In this document: piece by piece, positions 25,967 through 35,768 of the stretch
How positions within the stretch are numbered: position 1 is the first letter of the stretch
Layout of the letters: each line of letters opens with the position of its first letter
Source of the DNA: Nitratireductor mangrovi
GTDB taxonomy: Bacteria > Pseudomonadota > Alphaproteobacteria > Rhizobiales > Rhizobiaceae
NCBI RefSeq assembly: GCF_007922615.2
Contig: NZ_CP042301.2
Span: forward strand, 3,394,001-3,458,000
Length of the DNA stretch: 64,000 nucleotides
Direction of reading: 5' to 3'
The notes under the pieces: generated by a model
Told to the model about the DNA's origin: nothing
What the model saw: the letters and a program-made list of their open reading frames with translations, nothing else
Database searches by the model: none
Made by a program: the position numbers and the translations under genes

Positions 25967-26893
25967 ATGATTATCGACATTAGCTGCTACCCCACCAAGC
26001 TGGTCGACCTGGCATGGCGGCATGATGGCGATCCGTTCACCGGCGAGCGTCTTTTGAAGATGATGGACGGGCCGTTCTGGGTGAACGGCAAGCCGCGCCG
26101 CATCGACAAGGCCTTCATCCAGCCGCCGCAGGGCAACACCATCTACACGCATGGCCACGGCGACCTGGAAGGCAAGGAAGCCATCCGCGACTACATGGCC
26201 TACACCGTCGAACTGGTCCAGAAGTACCCCGACCGGTTCCTCGGCTGCTTCGTCTACAATCCCCGCTACGGCACCCAGAACGGCGCCGAGGAGATCGAGC
26301 ACCACGCCAAGGAATACGGCTTCAAGATGGTGCAGCTGCAGGCCAACATGCACGCCTACCGGCCGGACCGGGCGCTCGACTGGCTGCGGCCGGCCATGCG
26401 GAAATGCGCCGAGTTGGGCCTGCTGGTGAAGGTGCATACCGGCGACGGACCATACTCGATCCCCACCGAGTTCTATCCGATCATCCGCGAGTTTCCCGAG
26501 GTCAATTTCATCCTCGGCCACTTCGGCGTGCAGACAGGCGGTGTCTACTGCTTCGAGCCGTTCCAGATGGCACTCGACGCACCCAACGTCTACGCCGAGT
26601 CGGGCTGGTGCCTGCAGTCGCGCATCGTCGAGTTCGCCAAGGAACTGCCGAAGGAGAAGATCCTGTTCGGTACCGACACGCCGCCCAACGAGCCCGGCAT
26701 GTGGCTGCGCCTGCTCGAGGTTCTGTGCCACGAGCCGCCTCAGGGTCTGAACCTCGATGAGGACACGCTGGAAGACTATTTCGGCAACAATGTCGCGCGC
26801 ATGATCGGCCTCGATCCGACGCCGCCGCCGCGCACCGTCGAGGAAGCCAAGGCCCGCCTTACGGGCGACAGCCCCGCACTCGCAACGGCCTGA
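25967..26893 (+). CDS. Amidohydrolase-2 family protein lacking the HxH metal motif (copy 1)
   Basis: This 308-residue TIM-barrel protein of the amidohydrolase-2/ACMSD-like decarboxylase family is closely similar along its whole length to the next gene. The later metal-site residues are kept: His in KVHTGDG, His in LGHFG and Asp in GTDTPP. The N-terminal HxH is lost: residues 4-9 read DISCYP where the paralogue has DTHLHP, so His6 is Ser and His8 is Tyr. It may bind metal differently, act without it, or serve as a partner of the paralogue. ATG 25967 follows GGAG by six bases; the longer frame upstream has no support. Confidence 0.85.
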   Translation: MIIDISCYPTKLVDLAWRHDGDPFTGERLLKMMDGPFWVNGKPRRIDKAFIQPPQGNTIYTHGHGDLEGKEAIRDYMAYTVELVQKYPDRFLGCFVYNPRYGTQNGAEEIEHHAKEYGFKMVQLQANMHAYRPDRALDWLRPAMRKCAELGLLVKVHTGDGPYSIPTEFYPIIREFPEVNFILGHFGVQTGGVYCFEPFQMALDAPNVYAESGWCLQSRIVEFAKELPKEKILFGTDTPPNEPGMWLRLLEVLCHEPPQGLNLDEDTLEDYFGNNVARMIGLDPTPPPRTVEEAKARLTGDSPALATA

Positions 26894-26934
26894 GGCCGTC
26901 AGGCGATCTCTCTACCGAATTCCGGAGATCAACG

Positions 26935-27876
26935 ATGATTATCGACACCCACCTGCATCCGACCAACCTGGTCGACGAGGCCTGGCGGCACACCGGCACG
27001 CCGTTCACCGGCGAGCGCATGCTCAAGCTCATGGACGGCCCGTACTGGATCAACGGCAAGCCGCGCCGCATCGACATGGGCTTCATCCAGCCGCCGCCCG
27101 GCAACACCGGCTACCGCGACGGCAACCGCATGGGCCGCGAGGGCATTCGCGACTACATGGCCTACATCGCCGAGCTGTGCCAGAAATATCCGGACCGCTT
27201 CATCGGCAACTTCAACTACAACCCGCGCTGGGGTCCGGAAAACGGCGCCGCGGAGCTGGAATTCCACGTCAAGGAATACGGCTTCAAGATGCTGAAGCTG
27301 CATGCCAACATGCATGGCTACCGGCCCGACCGGGCCTTGGAGTGGCTGCGCCCGGCGATGAAGAAATGCGCCGAGCTCGGCGTGGTCGTGCTCATCCACA
27401 CCGGCGACGGGCCCTACACGATCCCGACCATGTTCTATCCGATCATCCGGGAGTTCCCGATGGTCAACTTCATCATCGGCCATTTCGGCATCCAGACCGG
27501 CGGCAACTATTCCTTCGAATCCTTCTGGATGGCGATGGACACGCCCAACGTCTATTGCGAGAGCGGCTGGTGCTTCCAGTCGCGCATCGTCGAGTTCGCC
27601 AAGGAACTGCCGAAGGACAAGATCGTCTTCGGCACCGACTCGCCGCCGAACGAGCCGGGCATGTGGCTGCGCGAACTCGAAGTCCTGTGCCACGAACCGC
27701 CACAGGGCCTCGGCCTGTCGGAAGACGACCTCGAAGGTTACCTCGGCAACAACATCGCCAAGCTGGTCGGCATCGACCCCACCCCTCCGCCTCGCACCAT
27801 GGATGAGGCGAAGGCCCGCCTGACGGACACCTATGCCGGTGTCAAGGGCGGCGCGGGCCAGGCTGTTCCCGCCTGA
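26935..27876 (+). CDS. Amidohydrolase-2 family metal-dependent hydrolase/decarboxylase (copy 2)
   Basis: This 313-residue member of the amidohydrolase-2 family includes aromatic-acid decarboxylases (gamma-resorcylate, 5-carboxyvanillate, ACMS) and ring-opening hydrolases among its relatives. The complete metal site is visible: HLH at residues 6-8, His in LIHTGDG, His in IGHFG and Asp in GTDSPP. It probably decarboxylates or hydrolyses an intermediate handled with the UbiD/UbiX pair that follows. Forty-one bases separate it from copy 1, with CCGGAG as ribosome site. The exact reaction cannot be assigned from sequence. Confidence 0.88.
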   Translation: MIIDTHLHPTNLVDEAWRHTGTPFTGERMLKLMDGPYWINGKPRRIDMGFIQPPPGNTGYRDGNRMGREGIRDYMAYIAELCQKYPDRFIGNFNYNPRWGPENGAAELEFHVKEYGFKMLKLHANMHGYRPDRALEWLRPAMKKCAELGVVVLIHTGDGPYTIPTMFYPIIREFPMVNFIIGHFGIQTGGNYSFESFWMAMDTPNVYCESGWCFQSRIVEFAKELPKDKIVFGTDSPPNEPGMWLRELEVLCHEPPQGLGLSEDDLEGYLGNNIAKLVGIDPTPPPRTMDEAKARLTDTYAGVKGGAGQAVPA

Positions 27877-27884
27877 TGCCCGAT

Positions 27885-27913
27885 GCGGCGGTCCGGCCTC
27901 GCCGGACCGCCGC
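27885..27913 (+). promoter_or_regulatory. Strong hairpin between amidohydrolase and ubiD-like genes
   Basis: GCGGCGGTCCGGC and GCCGGACCGCCGC pair over 13 bases with a three-base loop, nine bases after the amidohydrolase stop; a small CTCC-TTCG-GGAG hairpin follows at once. No T-run is present. It could attenuate or stabilise transcripts and separates the amidohydrolases from the decarboxylase pair. Confidence 0.55.
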
Positions 27914-27963
27914 TCTCCTTCGGGAGCGAAGAAACGCAAAACGAGAAGAACAACGAGACTGCC

Positions 27964-29343
27964 ATGGACAAGCGGGCCCCTCACGACAGCCAGGATGTGC
28001 GCCATTTCCTCGCGGCCTATGCGGCCGCCCATCCCGAGGACGTGCTGACCGTCGAGGAGCCGGTCTCCGACGACCAGGACGTGTCAGCGTTCATCTGGGC
28101 TCTGAAGGAACAGAACCGATCGCCGCTGCTGCATTTCCGCAAGGTCGGCGGCATCGGCGTCGAAGTCGTCTCCAACATCTTCGGGTCGCGCCAGCGCATC
28201 GCACGCATGTTCGGGGTCGAGGAAGGGCAGCTGCACGAGGCTTACCAGGCACGGTCCAGGGAGGAAGTGAAACCGGTCGAGCTACGCGACGGCCCGGTGA
28301 CCGAACTGGTCACCCAGGACGGCATCGACCTCTCGACCCTGCCGATGCTCAAGCATTTCGAGACCGACCGGACCAAATACATCACCAGCGGCGTCATCAT
28401 CGCCGAGCACCCCGAGACCGGCGGCGGCAATCTCAGCTACCACCGGGCAATGATTCATTCGAAGAACGAGCTCGCCACCAGCCTGCATTCGCGGGGGCAT
28501 CTGTGGCGGCTTCTGAACATGGCCAAGGAACGCGGCGAGCCGCTCAAGGTCGCCATGGTCATCGGCGCCCACCCGCTGTTCATGATCGCCGCCTCGGCAC
28601 GGCTGGCCTTTGGCGCCGACGAGCGCGACGTGGCCGGCGGTCTGCTCGGCGAACCGCTCAAGGTCGTGCGCACGCCGAAGCACGGCATCCGCGTGCCCGC
28701 CTTCGCCGAGATCGTGCTCGAGGGCGTGATCGATCCCGAGGCACATGTCGAGGAGGGGCCGTTTGGCGAGTTCACCGGCTATTCGTCCGACCGCTCGACC
28801 AACAATCTGTTCCGCGTCGAGACCGTCATGCGGCGCAGCGATGCCATGCTGGTCTCCGTCGCCGGCGGCAATTCCGCCGAGCATCTCAATCTAGGCCGCG
28901 TGCCGCGCGAGGCCGAGATGGTGGAAAAGCTCAAGCAGCGTTTCCCGAGCGTGACAGCGGTCCACTATCCGGCCTCGGGCACCCATTTCCACGCCTATGT
29001 GGCGCTCAACCAGATGCGGCCCGGCGAGGCGCGCCAGGTCATGCTCGGCCTGCTCGGCTGGGACGCCTATCTGAAGACCGTGATCGCGGTCGACGCCGAT
29101 GTCGATGTCACGCGCGATTCCGACGTCTTGTGGGCGCTGTCGACCCATTTCCAGCCGCACCGCGACGTCGTCATCATCGAGGGCCTGCCGGGCAACGCCC
29201 TCGATCCCTCGGCCTCGGGCATCGGCACCACGTCGCGCATGGGGCTCGACGCCACGCGCGGTCCCGATTTCCACGGTACGCTGGCCAAAATCAGCGACGA
29301 GGCCTTCGCGCGCGCCCGCGCCATCCTTGGCCGAGTGGGCTAA
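27964..29343 (+). CDS. UbiD family decarboxylase (prenyl-FMN dependent)
   Basis: This 459-residue UbiD-type enzyme would remove or add a carboxyl group on an aromatic or unsaturated acid with the prenylated flavin made by UbiX. Family landmarks are SYHRAMIHSKNELATSLHS, GAHPLFMIAASA, the active-site segment EEGPFGEFTGYSSDR with its glutamates, and SGIGTTSRMGLDATR near the C-terminus. I start at ATG 27964; the frame is open to 27883, but that region contains the hairpin. A ubiX-like gene follows 17 bases later, so the pair is self-sufficient. The probable substrate is a hydroxybenzoate-type acid. Confidence 0.92.
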   Translation: MDKRAPHDSQDVRHFLAAYAAAHPEDVLTVEEPVSDDQDVSAFIWALKEQNRSPLLHFRKVGGIGVEVVSNIFGSRQRIARMFGVEEGQLHEAYQARSREEVKPVELRDGPVTELVTQDGIDLSTLPMLKHFETDRTKYITSGVIIAEHPETGGGNLSYHRAMIHSKNELATSLHSRGHLWRLLNMAKERGEPLKVAMVIGAHPLFMIAASARLAFGADERDVAGGLLGEPLKVVRTPKHGIRVPAFAEIVLEGVIDPEAHVEEGPFGEFTGYSSDRSTNNLFRVETVMRRSDAMLVSVAGGNSAEHLNLGRVPREAEMVEKLKQRFPSVTAVHYPASGTHFHAYVALNQMRPGEARQVMLGLLGWDAYLKTVIAVDADVDVTRDSDVLWALSTHFQPHRDVVIIEGLPGNALDPSASGIGTTSRMGLDATRGPDFHGTLAKISDEAFARARAILGRVG

Positions 29344-29360
29344 TCGGACAGGAGGTGGCG

Positions 29361-29972
29361 ATGCGACCGCTCGATCAGCAGAGGAAGCGCCTGATCATCG
29401 GCATCAGCGGCGCTTCCGGCGCGATCTACGGGGTGCGCCTGCTCAAGATCCTGCGCGAACTCGACATCGAAACCCACCTCGTCGTCTCGCGCGCCGCGCA
29501 GATCACGCTCGCCATGGAAACCGACATGAAGATCGCCGACGTCGAGGCGCTGGCGACCGTCGTGCATTCCAACAAGGACATCGGCGCGGCCTGTTCGAGC
29601 GGCTCTTTCCGCACCCTCGGCATGATCGTTGCGCCCTGCTCGGTGAAGACCCTGTCGGAAATCGCTTCAGGCGTGACTTCGAGCCTGTTGTCGCGCGCCG
29701 CCGACGTGACGCTCAAGGAGCGCCGCCGCCTGGTCTTGATGCTGCGCGAGACGCCACTGCATCTCGGTCATATCCGCGCCATGGCGCAGGCAACGGAGGC
29801 CGGCGCCATCATCTGTCCGCCGGTGCCGGCCTTCTACGCCAGGCCGGAAACGCTCGAAGACATGGTCGACCACACGGTCGGCCGCGTGCTCGACCTGTTC
29901 GACATCGACGCCGGCCTGGTCAGGCGCTGGGGCGGGCTCAAGGGCGCCGCGAAGCAGGCCGCCGAGGGATAG
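29361..29972 (+). CDS. ubiX: UbiX family flavin prenyltransferase
   Basis: This 203-residue flavin prenyltransferase links dimethylallyl phosphate to FMN, producing the cofactor of UbiD-type decarboxylases. Motifs are IIGISGASGAIYGVRLL near the N-terminus, SSGSFRTLGMIVAPCS in the middle, and LKERRRLVLMLRETPLH with the usual catalytic Arg/Lys environment. It is preceded by GGAGGTGGCG directly before the ATG. It belongs to the catabolic UbiD of the same operon; whether it also serves ubiquinone synthesis is unknown. Confidence 0.92.
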   Translation: MRPLDQQRKRLIIGISGASGAIYGVRLLKILRELDIETHLVVSRAAQITLAMETDMKIADVEALATVVHSNKDIGAACSSGSFRTLGMIVAPCSVKTLSEIASGVTSSLLSRAADVTLKERRRLVLMLRETPLHLGHIRAMAQATEAGAIICPPVPAFYARPETLEDMVDHTVGRVLDLFDIDAGLVRRWGGLKGAAKQAAEG

Positions 29973-30012
29973 GCGCGAGCGCCGGCTTGAACTGACCTTC
30001 CGATCATTGCAG

Positions 30013-30039
30013 AAAAAAACGCCGGCCCGAAGGCCGGCG
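30013..30039 (-). terminator. Rho-independent terminator of the GntR-Mo hydroxylase-COG0523 operon
   Basis: On the minus strand CGCCGGCC, loop TTCG and GGCCGGCG form an eight-pair stem followed at once by seven T. It lies about 80 bases beyond the COG0523 stop and closes that operon; it also separates it from the UbiX gene, which ends just to the left. Confidence 0.85.
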
Positions 30040-30117
30040 AGGCGGGGTGCCTTGGGAGGATGGCGCCTGTCACTTCTTGATCGTGACCTTCGCCGAAACC
30101 AGGAGCACTTGCGCGGG

Positions 30118-31149
30118 TCAGCCGTGCGCGAGGCAGCCCTCGAGCATCGTCTCGATCGCCGCGCGATCGATGTTGCGGCCGATGAAGACCAGCTTCGAAT
30201 AGGGCCGGTCCTTGCCCCACGGATGGTCGGCACGGAAATCCATCAGCTTGTGCACGGCCTGCAGAACGAAGAAGCGGCTGTCGTCCTCGATCGCAAGGAT
30301 GCCCTTGGTGCGGAAGATGTCGTCGCCGTTCTTCGCCAGATAGTCGGCGAGCGTCGTCTCCAGCCTGGCACGGTCGAAGGGCCTCTCGAAGACGAAGGAT
30401 TCCGACGTCACCGTGGCATCATGGGAGTGGTGGTGATGATGGTGGTGGTGGTCGTGCTCGTCGAGATTCAGCAGCTTGGCGCGCTCCGCGACGTAGGAAG
30501 GCTGGAAGCCGCTGATGCCGAGGATGTTGGAGAGGTCGACCTTGCCGTAGCTCGACCGCAGGATATCGGCGGTCTCGTTGAGCTTGCGCAGATTGGTCTC
30601 CAGCACCGCCACATCGTCCTCACCGACGAGGTCGACCTTGTTGATGACGATACGGTCGGCGGCAACGATCTGGTCGACGGCCTGGTTGTCGCGACCGTCC
30701 AGCAGCGGGTCATCGACATGCTGGGCGATATGCTTGGCATCGACCATGGTGACGATCGCGTCGAGTTCGACCTTGCCGGCCACCTCGTTGTCGATGAAGA
30801 AGCTGGTCGCCACCGGCGTCGGGTCGGCAAGCCCGCTGGTCTCGACCAGGATGTGGTCGAACTTGTCCTTGCGCGCCAGAAGCTTCTGCAGCACTTCGAC
30901 GAGATCGTTGCGCACGTCGACGAAGCAGCAGATGCAGCCGTTCTGCATCTGGAAGATCTCCTCCTCCGAGGCGATCACCAGGTCGGAATCGACGTCGATC
31001 TCGCCGAACTCGTTCTCGATCACCGCGATGCGGTGACCGTGGCGCTCGGTCAGGATGTAGTTGAGCAGCGTCGTCTTGCCGGCGCCGAGGAAGCCGGTGA
31101 GGATGGTGACGGGCACCTTGCCGTCGCCGCTGGTCTGGATATCGGCCAT
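30118..31149 (-). CDS. COG0523 (CobW-like) GTP-dependent metallochaperone
   Basis: This 343-residue G3E GTPase has Walker [13 protein letters not shown] at residues 19-30, the metal-binding CxCC motif in NGCICC (Cys72, 74, 75), the guanine motif NKVD and a run of eight His flanked by acidic residues near 235. Proteins of this family hand zinc, cobalt or iron to target enzymes. It starts two bases after the molybdenum-hydroxylase large-subunit gene, so it is the last gene of that operon. The client may be the zinc/iron amidohydrolase of the divergent operon; this is inference. Alternatively it is a general zinc-stress gene. Confidence 0.92.
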   Translation of the reverse strand: MADIQTSGDGKVPVTILTGFLGAGKTTLLNYILTERHGHRIAVIENEFGEIDVDSDLVIASEEEIFQMQNGCICCFVDVRNDLVEVLQKLLARKDKFDHILVETSGLADPTPVATSFFIDNEVAGKVELDAIVTMVDAKHIAQHVDDPLLDGRDNQAVDQIVAADRIVINKVDLVGEDDVAVLETNLRKLNETADILRSSYGKVDLSNILGISGFQPSYVAERAKLLNLDEHDHHHHHHHHSHDATVTSESFVFERPFDRARLETTLADYLAKNGDDIFRTKGILAIEDDSRFFVLQAVHKLMDFRADHPWGKDRPYSKLVFIGRNIDRAAIETMLEGCLAHG

Positions 31150-31151
31150 GC

Positions 31152-33454
31152 TCAGGCCTCCTTCTTTTGCGCGCGCAGCGCGTCGAGGATGTTTTCTGGC
31201 GTGATCGGATAGTGGCGGAAGCGCACCCCGATCGCGTCGTGGATGGCGTTGGCGATCGCCGGCCCGATGGCGATGATCGGGTCTTCGCCGACACCCTTGG
31301 CGCCCCAGGGACCGCCCGGATCGGGCGCGGTCTCCAGGATGATGGTGCGGATCGGCGGCATGTCCATCGACAGCGGCATCTTGTAGTCGACGAAACTCGG
31401 ATTGAGCGATCGGCCGTTGGTGAGATCGATGACATAGTCCTCGCTCAGCGTGTGGCCGATGCCCTGCTGGATACCGCCCTCGATCTGGCCGGCGGCCGCC
31501 ACCGGGTGGATCACCTTGCCGATCTCGTGCACGGGGATCACCTGCAGGACCGCGACCTCGCCGGTCTCGGTATCGACCTCGACCTCGGTGAAATGCGCCC
31601 CGAAGGAATAGGACTTGGTCGGCGTATAGGTGCCGACGCCGACGAGCTGGATCGCCGGCATGCCGCGTTGCGGCGCGACCGCCTCCCTGAGCGACATCGA
31701 CCGGTTGGAGCCGTCAAGACGCAGGATGACGCCGTCGACGATGGTCAGCTCCTCGAGCGAGGAGTCGAGCATGGGCGCCGCATGCGCCAGGATCTGGCGC
31801 CGCACGTCGGCGGCCGCGAATTGCGCGGCGCGCCCGCCCATGTAGGTGGTGTGGCTGGCAAAGGCGCCGATGTCCCAGGGCACGACGTCGGTGTCGCCCT
31901 GCACTACCGAGATGTCCTCGAACGGCACGCCGAGTTCCTCGGCAACGATCTGCGACAGCGCGGTGTGGGCTCCGGTGCCGAGGCCAGCGGTGCCGGTCAG
32001 CAGCGTGACGGTGCCGTCCTCGTTCATCTTCACGATGGCGTTGCCCTGCTCCTTGATGCCGGGGTAGGCGCTGGAGCCGTGCATCTCGCAGCCGATGCCC
32101 CAGCCGCGGCGCTTGACGCCATTGCCCTTGGGGGCCTTCCGAACCGCGGCCCAGTCGCTCTCCTCCATGCCGCGGCGGATGCAGTCCTCGAGCCCGTGGC
32201 CGACGATCGGGTGACCCGACGGGGCGATGTCGCCTTCGCGGACGGCATTCTTCAGCTTGAACTCGGCCGGGTCGAAACCCAGCCGTTCGGCCGCCTCGTC
32301 GACCTGCAGATCGATGGCGAAATAGGTCTGCACCACGCCGTAGCCGCGGAAGGCGCCGGCGATCGGCGTGTTGGTGTAGATGCAGCGACCTTCGAGATGC
32401 ACGTTCTCGCAGCGGTAGAGCGACGTCATCGCCGCGGTGCCGACATTGGTCACGCCCGGTCCGTGGGAGCCATAGGCACCGGAATTGAAGACGATGCGCG
32501 CCTGCCGCGCGGTGATGCGCCCGTCCTTGGTGAAGCCCTGCTTGAGCCAGATCTTGCCGGGATGACGCGAGCGGCCGCCGAGGAAGGTTTCCTTGCGCGT
32601 GAACTCCATGCGCACCGGCCGCGCCGTTTCCCTCGCCAGCAGGGCCGACAGGAACTCGTGCTGGAACAGGTCCTGCTTGGCGCCGAAACCGCCGCCCATA
32701 TGGTCGACGATGACGCGCACCTTGTTGAGCGGCACGCCGAGCACCTCGGCGAGCGCGCCGCGGACCATGAAGGCGGTCTGGGTCGAGCTCCAGATGGTGA
32801 GCTTGCCGTTGCCGTCCCACTGGGTGACGCAGACATTCGGCTCCATGTAGGCCGGTGTCGGCCGGCCGAGCTCGTATTCGCCCTCGAGCACCAGGTCGGC
32901 CTCGGCGAAGCCCTTCTCGACGTCGCCGCGCTCGACCACGACAGGGGCGAGCACGTTGTTCTTTTCCAGGCCGTTGTCGTGGATTGCCGGCGCATCCGGC
33001 TTCAGCGCATCCTCGACGGTGAAGACGGCCGGCAGCGGCTCATATTCGATCTCGATCAGGCCGAGCGCCTCCTCGGCGATCTCCTCGCTGATGGCGGCGA
33101 CAGCGGCAACGCCCTCGCCCCAGTAGCGGACCCGGTCGTCGAGAATGTACTGGTCCTTGGTCACCGAGGCCGAGCGCGGGTGCGGCGAACCGTAATGCAG
33201 CACGCGCGGCACGTTCTCATGCGTGAGCACCGCCTTGACGCCCTTCAGCGCCAGCGCCTTCGAGGTGTCGATCGACTTGATGCGGGCATGGGCGATATCG
33301 CTGCGCTTGATCTTGCCGTGCAGCATGCCGGGCAGGATGATGTCGCCGGCATAAAGCGCGGTCCCGGTCACCTTCTCCAGTGTATCGGAGCGCTTGACGC
33401 TCTTGCCGACGACCGAGAAGGACTGCTTCGCGGCGGCGGGGTGGTCGTGGATGG

Positions 33455-33458
<4 letters not shown>
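31152..33458 (-). CDS. Molybdenum hydroxylase large (molybdopterin) subunit, xanthine-dehydrogenase family
   Basis: This 768-residue catalytic subunit hydroxylates an N-heterocycle or aldehyde carbon with water. Cofactor-contacting stretches are [43 protein letters not shown] and, at the C-terminus, [12 protein letters not shown] with the general-base Glu. The ATG at 33458 overlaps the small-subunit stop (ATGA); the longer open frame is a shadow. With separate FAD and 2Fe-2S genes it has the three-subunit layout seen in CO dehydrogenase, nicotinate and caffeine dehydrogenases. No XdhC-type cofactor chaperone gene is present in the operon. Context with a deaminase-like amidohydrolase and a nucleoside importer favours a purine/pyrimidine-like substrate. 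Confidence 0.9.
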
Positions 33459-33936
<478 letters not shown>

Positions 33937-33940
<4 letters not shown>

Positions 33941-34800
33941 TGAATGCCTCCCATGGCCTGGCCGATGGCGCGGCGCGTCAACACGCCGACCATCTCGCGG
34001 CGGTAGTCGGCGCTGGCGCGCACATTGCTGATCGGGGTGGATTCGGCCATCGCCGCGTCGGCGATCGCCGCGATGGCGGACAGGTCGAGGGCGCGGCCGC
34101 GCGACAGCGCCTCGGCGTTGCGGGCGCGGATCGGCGTCGGCGCCACCGCGCCGAGCGCGATGCGGATTTCGCGGCAGGTATCGCCGTCGCTATCGAGGCT
34201 GACGGCGACGCCGACGGTGGCGAGCTCCATCGCCTTGCGGCGGCCGTGCTTGATGTAGGCACGGCCGCTCGCCGGCTGCGGCGGCGGTACCGAAATACCG
34301 GTGACGATATCGCCGGGCGCAAGCACGGTACGGCCCGGCCCGGTGAAGAACTCCTCGATCGCGATCGTGCGCTCACCGGTGCGGTTGTAGACCTCGAGCG
34401 ACGCGCCGTCGGCGACCAGCGGCGGGATGGTGTCGGCCGAAGGTGAGGCGCGGCAGACATTGCCGACCACCGTCGCCCGGTTGCGCACCTGGATCGAGCC
34501 GAGCAGGCTGACGGCGGTGCGCAGGTTCGGGTAATGCTCGATCACCGGCGCCCAGGTCTCGATCTGGCGCGCCGTCACAAGGGCGCCGAAGCGGAGCCCC
34601 TCGCTCGCGTCGAAGCTCAGATCGCCCAGCCCCGGCAGCTTCTTGATGTCGACCACGTGAAGCGGCTTGCGCAGCTCTTCCTTGATCTCGACCAGAAGAT
34701 CGGTTCCGCCAGCGATGATGCTGGCTTGCGTGCCGAGTTCGGCCAGGAGCGCCGAAGCCTCGTCGAGACTTTGCGGCTGGTGATATTCGAAGCGTTTCAT
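33937..34800 (-). CDS. Molybdenum hydroxylase FAD-binding (medium) subunit
   Basis: This 287-residue FAD subunit has the first FAD loop in ASIIAGGTDLLVEIK (near residue 32) and the second in RNRATVVGNVCRASPSAD (near 107), both standard for the medium subunit, followed by the CO-dehydrogenase flavoprotein C-terminal domain. It hands electrons to NAD+ or a quinone carrier. It is the first structural gene of the operon, 51 bases after the GntR gene. Confidence 0.93.
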
Positions 34801-34851
34801 AGCGTTTCTTCCCGTGGTTCGGTCTTTTTGGTTCTCGGGAGGTCCGGCGGC

Positions 34852-35613
34852 TCAGGGCTGCCGGGCTGGCCCGTTGGCATTGTCGGTTTCGTTTCCATCG
34901 GTCGCGGCCTGCAGCGCCGCTTCGCGGTCCGTTCCCAGTTCGCGCTCGAGTTCGCGCAGGTGTTCGCTGTTGAGCCTCGCCGCCTCGCCGCCGTCGCCTC
35001 GCGCCAGTGCCCCAGCGATCTCGCGATGCGCCTGGTTGCCGCAAAAACGCGGCTTGCGGCTTTCGCGCGTCCAGGAAAGCAACGGCTGCCGGTTGATCAG
35101 GTCGCGGACGATGCCGGTCAGGACGTCGTTGCCGGCCAGTTCGCAGATCAGCAGATGGAAGCGCCGCGAAAGATGCCGCGCTTCCTCCATGTGGCCGGCT
35201 TCATAGGCGGCATGTTCCTGTTCGACGAAATCGAACAGGCGCGCGCGGTCGGCTGCATTCATCTTGGCGGCGAGAATCCGGATCACCGATTCCTCGATGA
35301 CGATGCGCGCCTCGAAGATATGGCGCGCTTCCTCCGGCGAACACATCGCGATCGTTGCGCCGCGGTTGGGGCTGAGTTCGACGAGACCGGCATGGGCAAG
35401 CGTCAGAAGGCCGTTGCGGATCGCCGAGCGGCTGGCGCCGGCATATTGCGCCAGCTCGCGCTCGATGAGGCGCGTGCCCGGGGCGATCCTGTGTCCGAGG
35501 ATGGCCTCAACCACCGCGCTGACGACGCGTTCCTCGGCTTCCGGGCCGCTCATTGCGGCGCCGGGGACAGCCGGCGGCCGGCTGCCGTTGACGCGGAATG
35601 GGGACTCGCTCAT
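34852..35613 (-). CDS. GntR family regulator (FCD type)
   Basis: This 253-residue regulator has an N-terminal winged helix-turn-helix (about residues 25-95, including LAQYAGASRSAIRNGLLTLA) and a C-terminal FCD ligand domain whose metal/ligand histidines sit in helices such as RRFHLLI and CGNQAHREIAGAL. It is transcribed as the first gene of the molybdenum-hydroxylase operon and diverges from the amidohydrolase/importer operon. Two matching palindromes lie just upstream of its own start, fitting autorepression and control of both arms, relieved by a pathway metabolite. Confidence 0.9.
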   Translation of the reverse strand: MSESPFRVNGSRPPAVPGAAMSGPEAEERVVSAVVEAILGHRIAPGTRLIERELAQYAGASRSAIRNGLLTLAHAGLVELSPNRGATIAMCSPEEARHIFEARIVIEESVIRILAAKMNAADRARLFDFVEQEHAAYEAGHMEEARHLSRRFHLLICELAGNDVLTGIVRDLINRQPLLSWTRESRKPRFCGNQAHREIAGALARGDGGEAARLNSEHLRELERELGTDREAALQAATDGNETDNANGPARQP

Positions 35614-35627
35614 GGTGCCTCCCGATG

Positions 35628-35641
35628 GATTGTCGACAATC
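35628..35641. promoter_or_regulatory. GntR-type operator 1
   Basis: GATTGTCGACAATC is a perfect 14-base palindrome with the GT...AC core of GntR-family sites, 15 bases upstream of the GntR start codon. A repressor bound here would block the left operon. Confidence 0.65.
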
Positions 35642-35655
35642 TATTCTATCAGTAC

Positions 35656-35671
35656 TGATTGTCAACAATCA
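35656..35671. promoter_or_regulatory. GntR-type operator 2
   Basis: TGATTGT-CA-ACAATCA repeats the arms of operator 1 with a different two-base centre. The centres are 29 bases apart, close to three helical turns, so two dimers could bind the same face of the DNA. Confidence 0.65.
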
Positions 35672-35681
35672 GGTTTTTCTT

Positions 35682-35768
35682 GTACAAATTGCGAGCGATA
35701 TCAATTGGTTAATCATATCAATCGCTGGTGCGGACAAATAAAATGGCACCGCTCAGAGGTACAAATTG
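35682..35768. repeat. Ten-base direct repeat in the divergent control region
   Basis: GTACAAATTG occurs at 35682-35691 and again at 35759-35768. The first copy begins 11 bases after operator 2. It may be a second regulator site, for example for the LysR protein encoded after the importer. Confidence 0.35.
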
